In this document: positions 14,001 to 16,244 of the stretch, in pieces
Numbering within the stretch: position 1 is the stretch's first letter
Layout of the letters: the number at the start of each line of letters is the position of its first letter
Source of the DNA: Actinomycetota bacterium
GTDB lineage: Bacteria; Actinomycetota; Actinomycetes; S36-B12; UBA10799
DNA: 16,244 nucleotides
Direction: 5' to 3'
Assembly: GCA_030837445.1 (NCBI GenBank)
Contig: JAUPKM010000248.1
Location: 1-16,244 of the forward strand
Notes under the pieces: generated by a model
Database searches by the model: none
The model's input: only the letters and a program-made list of their open reading frames with translations
Told to the model about the DNA's origin: nothing
Program-made: the position numbers and the translations under genes

Positions 14001-15074
14001 ATGGCGAGTAGCGCCACCCGGAGCCGGCGTGTGGGTGTCCGGCGAGCAACCGTTGGCGGGGCCCTGCTCATCGGGGCGGGGGCTGCCATCACGGGGTGCT
14101 CGTCCTTTCCCGGAGCTAGCACGAGCGAGCCCACAACTCCGGGCGCCTCGCGATCGACAGACTCCGCCGGGCCCACTCAGCTGTCACCAACGGCCACCCG
14201 GTCGGAGGCCCCGAAGGAGACGCCCGAGCCCGCTCAGACGCTGGCGACCACCCTTGCCCCTCCGCCGGTGGCGGGCGTGACCTGGAACCCGGTCGGCACG
14301 GAGGTCGGCGGGCACCCGGCGGCCTACCTCAGTGAAGCCGAGGATGGCCAGGTCGCCCTGATGTGGATGGACCCGCAACTGCTCAGTTTCCGGTACATTC
14401 CCGGCTACGAGGTGCCCGGTTCCGGACCACGAACCGCGGCCGACAAGGACCCGAGTTCCTGGGTTCCGAACCTGGTTGCGGCATTCAACGGCGGCTTCCA
14501 ACTCAGCGACGGGGCAGGGGGGTACTTCTACCTCGGCGAGACTGTGAAGGACTTGGAGGACGGCCTTGGGTCCGTCGTTGTCTACAAGGACGGCACGATG
14601 AAGGTGGGCAGTTACGGCCGGGATGTGACGCTGGGCCCGGATGTGGTGGCCGTGCGACAGAACCTCGAACCGCTGATCGACAACGGCCAATCGCAGGCGT
14701 CACCGGATGACTCCAGCAGTCGGTGGGGGATCGCCGACAAGGGTGCGGCGTACGCCAAGCGTTCCGCGGTCGGACAGTTGGCCGACGGTTCGATTGTGTT
14801 CGGCTACGGCAGTGAAATCACCGCCTCGCAGTTGGCCGATGCGATGGTGGCGGTAGGCGTCCAGCAGGCTGTGGCGCTCGACATGAACATCTCTTGGCCC
14901 ACCGGCTACTACTACACCCGGGAAGGTGGCGAGGTCGTCGGACATCGGATCCAACCGGACATTGTGCGGGAGCCGGACACCTACCTTGACTCCTTCAAGA
15001 AGGACTTCTTCGTGGCGGACTCTCGCGTGCCGCTATCCTCCGCCGCGGCCAGCCCTGCCGCGTCCGCGAGCTGA
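14001..15074 (+). CDS. Phosphodiester glycosidase (NAGPA-like) family lipoprotein
   Basis: This 357-residue protein is probably anchored outside the cell membrane. Its start has a basic n-region (RSRRVGVRR), a hydrophobic stretch (19-30) and a lipobox ITGC with Cys33 as the lipidated residue. A Pro/Thr/Ser-rich spacer (about 36-90) precedes the globular domain (about 93-342). Family landmarks are AAFNGGFQ (160-167), RSAVGQLADGS (254-264) and the C-terminal VGVQQAVALDMN (285-296). The NAGPA family (human uncovering enzyme, bacterial homologues) hydrolyses sugar-phosphodiester links. Bacterial members may act on wall or exopolysaccharide decorations, but no substrate is known here. The usual LDGGGS-like motif is replaced by ALDMNISW (292-299). 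The ATG has AAGGGGG 7 nt upstream. It lies 135 bp after the M23 gene with no clear terminator between, so co-transcription is possible. Confidence 0.78.
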   Translation: MASSATRSRRVGVRRATVGGALLIGAGAAITGCSSFPGASTSEPTTPGASRSTDSAGPTQLSPTATRSEAPKETPEPAQTLATTLAPPPVAGVTWNPVGTEVGGHPAAYLSEAEDGQVALMWMDPQLLSFRYIPGYEVPGSGPRTAADKDPSSWVPNLVAAFNGGFQLSDGAGGYFYLGETVKDLEDGLGSVVVYKDGTMKVGSYGRDVTLGPDVVAVRQNLEPLIDNGQSQASPDDSSSRWGIADKGAAYAKRSAVGQLADGSIVFGYGSEITASQLADAMVAVGVQQAVALDMNISWPTGYYYTREGGEVVGHRIQPDIVREPDTYLDSFKKDFFVADSRVPLSSAAASPAASAS

Positions 15075-15090
15075 TCCGTCAGCGTCGAGC

Positions 15091-15122
15091 CGCCGCCACC
15101 CGACTCAACAGGGGAGGCGGCG
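15091..15122 (+). other. Hairpin between the lipoprotein gene and smpB, covering the GGGGAGG motif
   Basis: CGCCGCC (15091-15097) pairs with GGCGGCG (15116-15122). After an A-A mismatch, CCC (15099-15101) pairs with GGG (15112-15114), leaving a loop of about 10 nt. The arm contains GGGGAGG (15111-15117), the only Shine-Dalgarno-like sequence before smpB. It may be a terminator for the lipoprotein gene, although no T-run follows, or a structure masking that ribosome binding site. Confidence 0.5.
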
Positions 15123-15128
15123 TATCGT
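15123..15128 (+). promoter_or_regulatory. Candidate -10 element for leaderless smpB mRNA
   Basis: TATCGT fits TAnnnT and ends 8 nt before the GTG at 15137, so transcription could begin at or next to the start codon. No -35 hexamer is visible; the position would fall inside the preceding hairpin. Confidence 0.35.
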
Positions 15129-15136
15129 TGCTGTCT

Positions 15137-15613
15137 GTGCCCAAGGAAAAGGGGCGGAAGCTGATCGCGCAAAATCGCAAAGCCCGCCACGACTACGAGA
15201 TCCTCGAAACCCACGAGGCTGGCATCGTGCTGCTCGGGACCGAGGTCAAATCCCTTCGGGCAGGGCGGGCGAGTATCACCGACGGATACGCGACCGTGGA
15301 CGATGGCGAAGTCTGGCTGCGTGGCGTGCACATCCCTGAGTACGACCCGGGCACCTGGACGAATCACGAGCCTCGGCGAACCCGGAAGTTGCTGCTGCAC
15401 AAGGCCGAGATCGCCAAACTGATCGGCAAGACTCGGGAGGGCGGACTCACGCTAGTGCCGCTTTCCCTGTACTTCTCCGACGGCAAGGTCAAAGTGGACC
15501 TGGCGTTGGGCCGGGGGCGTCGCGCGTACGACAAGCGGCAGGCGATCGCCGAGCGCGAGTCCAAACGGGAGACGGACCGGGCACTCGGCCGCGGCCGCAA
15601 GGGGATGGACTGA
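15137..15613 (+). CDS. smpB: SsrA-binding protein SmpB
   Basis: SmpB binds the tRNA-like part of tmRNA and brings it to stalled ribosomes for trans-translation. The protein shows the family sequence throughout: KGRKLIAQNRKARHDYEIL at the start, the GTEVKSLRAGRASITDGYA beta-barrel block, VHIPEY...TWTNHEPRRTRKLLLH, and LVPLSLYFSDGKVKVDLALGRGRRAYDKR. A basic C-terminal tail follows (RESKRETDRALGRGRKGMD), the part that mimics an mRNA in the decoding channel. I chose the GTG at 15137 (158 residues, MPKEKGRK) because homologues start that way. An in-frame TTG at 15128 would have GGGGAGG 10 nt upstream and give 161 residues, but that motif sits in a hairpin. The ssrA gene follows after 59 bp, the usual actinobacterial pairing. 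Confidence 0.97.
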   Translation: MPKEKGRKLIAQNRKARHDYEILETHEAGIVLLGTEVKSLRAGRASITDGYATVDDGEVWLRGVHIPEYDPGTWTNHEPRRTRKLLLHKAEIAKLIGKTREGGLTLVPLSLYFSDGKVKVDLALGRGRRAYDKRQAIAERESKRETDRALGRGRKGMD

Positions 15614-15650
15614 TCGTGGCCGGCGGGAATTCTGCTCAGGGTTGTGCCGT

Positions 15651-15656
15651 TAGACT
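15651..15656 (+). promoter_or_regulatory. Candidate -10 element for ssrA
   Basis: TAGACT fits TAnnnT, 16 nt upstream of the mature 5' G of the tmRNA. This would give a short leader removed by RNase P. The -35 region is not recognisable. Read-through from smpB is also possible. Confidence 0.35.
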
Positions 15657-15672
15657 GGAGGCATAACTCAAC

Positions 15673-16044
15673 AGGGGGTGAACGGTTTCGACACCGGTTG
15701 CCGTAAAGAGAGAAGCGAGCCGAGGACCCGCGGTTATCTCGTTAACGATCCGTGGAAAACACAAGTGCCGATACAAAGCGCACTGACTTCGCTCTCGCTG
15801 CCTAAGCGAGACAACTAAGAAGTCCGTCAGCCCGGGGACGTCTCCGACCCGGTTCCTGGCGTCAACAAGGAGAATTGCCGAAGTCCTGCGTTCACGGTGG
15901 GACAAGGGACACTAATCAGTGAAGTAGGCCGCGTTCCCCGCTGTGTCACACAAATCGGGGAGGCCGAACCGCAATAACGTGGCTGCGCTCGGAGAAGTCT
16001 CGGAACAGTGCCGATGGACGCGGGTTCGATTCCCGCCACCTCCA
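15673..16044 (+). ncRNA. ssrA: Transfer-messenger RNA (tmRNA)
   Basis: This RNA rescues stalled ribosomes by acting first as alanyl-tRNA and then as a short mRNA encoding a degradation tag. The 5' end GGGGGTG (15673-15679) pairs with CACCTCC (16037-16043), including one G-U pair, to form the acceptor stem, and A16044 is the discriminator. The T-arm GCGGG-TTCGATT-CCCGC directly precedes it. The tag frame runs GCC at 15767 to the TAA at 15803 and reads ADTKRTDFALAA, close to other actinobacterial tags and ending in the protease-recognised ALAA. The resume codon GCC is chosen because an A stands at -4 as in E. coli; an earlier start (GAA at 15755, ENTS...) is less likely. The bases after the discriminator are CGA, so the 3' CCA is not encoded and must be added by nucleotidyltransferase. 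Some annotations would extend the end to 16047. Confidence 0.97.
15767..15805 (+). other. tmRNA tag-peptide reading frame
   Basis: Twelve codons plus TAA within ssrA encode ADTKRTDFALAA. The C-terminal ALAA is the degradation signal read by ClpXP-type proteases. The resume codon is inferred, the stop and the C-terminal codons are certain. Confidence 0.85.
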
Positions 16045-16051
16045 CGACGGG

Positions 16052-16088
16052 GGGTTAGCCGAAAAACCGCTATCGGGTTAGCCGAAAA
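16052..16088 (+). repeat. 14-bp direct repeat duplicating the left arm of the ssrA terminator
   Basis: GGGTTAGCCGAAAA occurs at 16052-16065 and again at 16075-16088 (period 23). The second copy is the left arm of the terminator hairpin. The first could compete for the same right arm and form an alternative, longer-looped hairpin. Confidence 0.85.
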
Positions 16089-16123
16089 GATGCGTCTTTT
16101 CGGCTAACCCGATTTCTTGTTTG
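16072..16123 (+). terminator. Intrinsic terminator of ssrA
   Basis: ATCGGGTTAGCCGAAAAGA (16072-16090) pairs perfectly over 19 bp with TCTTTTCGGCTAACCCGAT (16095-16113) around a TGCG loop. A T-rich tail (TTCTTGTTT) follows. It is the strongest hairpin in the window and lies 27 nt after the tmRNA 3' end. Confidence 0.93.
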
Positions 16124-16150
16124 GGGCCTGTGAAGGCGCCCAAGTGCATG

Positions 16151-16155
16151 GGAGG
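16151..16155 (+). promoter_or_regulatory. Ribosome binding site of the last, partial gene
   Basis: GGAGG lies 6 nt before the ATG at 16162, an ideal Shine-Dalgarno match and one of the best in the window. It is the main evidence that the short frame running off the edge is a real gene. Confidence 0.6.
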
Positions 16156-16161
16156 GGCTGG

Positions 16162-16244
16162 ATGGAATTTCCGTTGGTGTACCGAGGACGGCTCCGGAGC
16201 GCCAATTCGTCGCCGAGGGAGCACAAGCACGAACTCAGGAAGTG
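16162..16244 (+). CDS. Start of an unidentified gene, cut by the window end
   Basis: Twenty-seven codons are visible without a stop, beginning MEFPLVYRGRLRSANSS and continuing with a charged stretch (PREHKHELRK). The ATG has GGAGG 6 nt upstream, and no other gene competes for the space. The opening (a short beta strand, YRGRLRSA, then KHELRK) reminds me of small hypothetical proteins found in actinobacterial genomic islands, but too little is visible to claim a family. It is the first gene after ssrA, a frequent integration site for mobile DNA, so it may belong to an island. There is no signal peptide in the visible part. Confidence 0.5.
   Translation, partial: MEFPLVYRGRLRSANSSPREHKHELRK

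Noticed and set aside
15755..15805. Longer tmRNA tag beginning at GAA (ENTSADTKRTDFALAA)
   Set aside because: The 12-residue version starting at GCC has an A at -4 and matches the length and pattern of other actinobacterial tags better.
15827..16045. Minus-strand frame beginning MEVAGIEPAS over ssrA
   Set aside because: It is antisense to the tmRNA 3' domain. Peptides of this kind are recurrent false predictions over structured RNA genes.
1..16244. CRISPR array, insertion sequence, tRNA gene or toxin-antitoxin pair
   Set aside because: I saw no regularly spaced repeats, transposase motifs, cloverleaf outside ssrA, or small paired genes of that type.

Overview
The window is chromosomal DNA from a GC-rich actinobacterium. 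The evidence is the GC-rich third codon positions, frequent GTG starts, a 180-kDa-class NAD-glutamate dehydrogenase and a DUF2505 protein, the order prfB-ftsE-ftsX-...-smpB-ssrA, and a tmRNA tag ending in TKRTDFALAA. I cannot name the genus from sequence alone. Gene content is mostly ordinary core chromosome, and I see no insertion sequence, CRISPR array, tRNA gene or obvious foreign block before the tmRNA.

Region 1 (1-2133) concerns lipids. It holds the 3' part of a wax-ester synthase/diacylglycerol acyltransferase, cut by the window edge, and a complete patatin-like hydrolase whose leader carries a tandem 15-bp duplication including its ribosome binding site. Region 2 (2172-9336) concerns glutamate and proline catabolism. 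It holds pruA (P5C to glutamate), a convergent DUF2505 gene on the minus strand, and a 1628-residue NAD-glutamate dehydrogenase (glutamate to 2-oxoglutarate).

Region 3 (9399-15074) holds prfB, an intergenic stretch with two strong hairpins, and then ftsE-ftsX-M23 peptidase, packed tightly enough to be co-translated. The M23 protein has a signal peptide, two long coiled coils, an acidic linker and a complete zinc-peptidase domain. This is the layout expected of a wall hydrolase controlled by FtsEX. A lipoprotein of the phosphodiester glycosidase (NAGPA-like) type follows.

Region 4 (15137-16244) is the trans-translation pair, smpB and ssrA (tmRNA). The predicted tag is ADTKRTDFALAA, and a strong intrinsic terminator follows whose left arm is preceded by a second copy of its own sequence. 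A new reading frame with a good ribosome binding site opens at 16162 and runs off the window. Because ssrA 3' ends are common integration sites, this last gene may mark the edge of accessory DNA, but the window ends too soon to tell.

No gene here is convincingly a new system. The most useful leads are the FtsEX-linked M23 hydrolase with the adjacent lipoprotein, the 17-bp palindrome upstream of ftsE, the hairpin over the smpB ribosome binding site, and the recurring TAnnnT hexamer 6-8 nt before start codons, which suggests leaderless transcripts.
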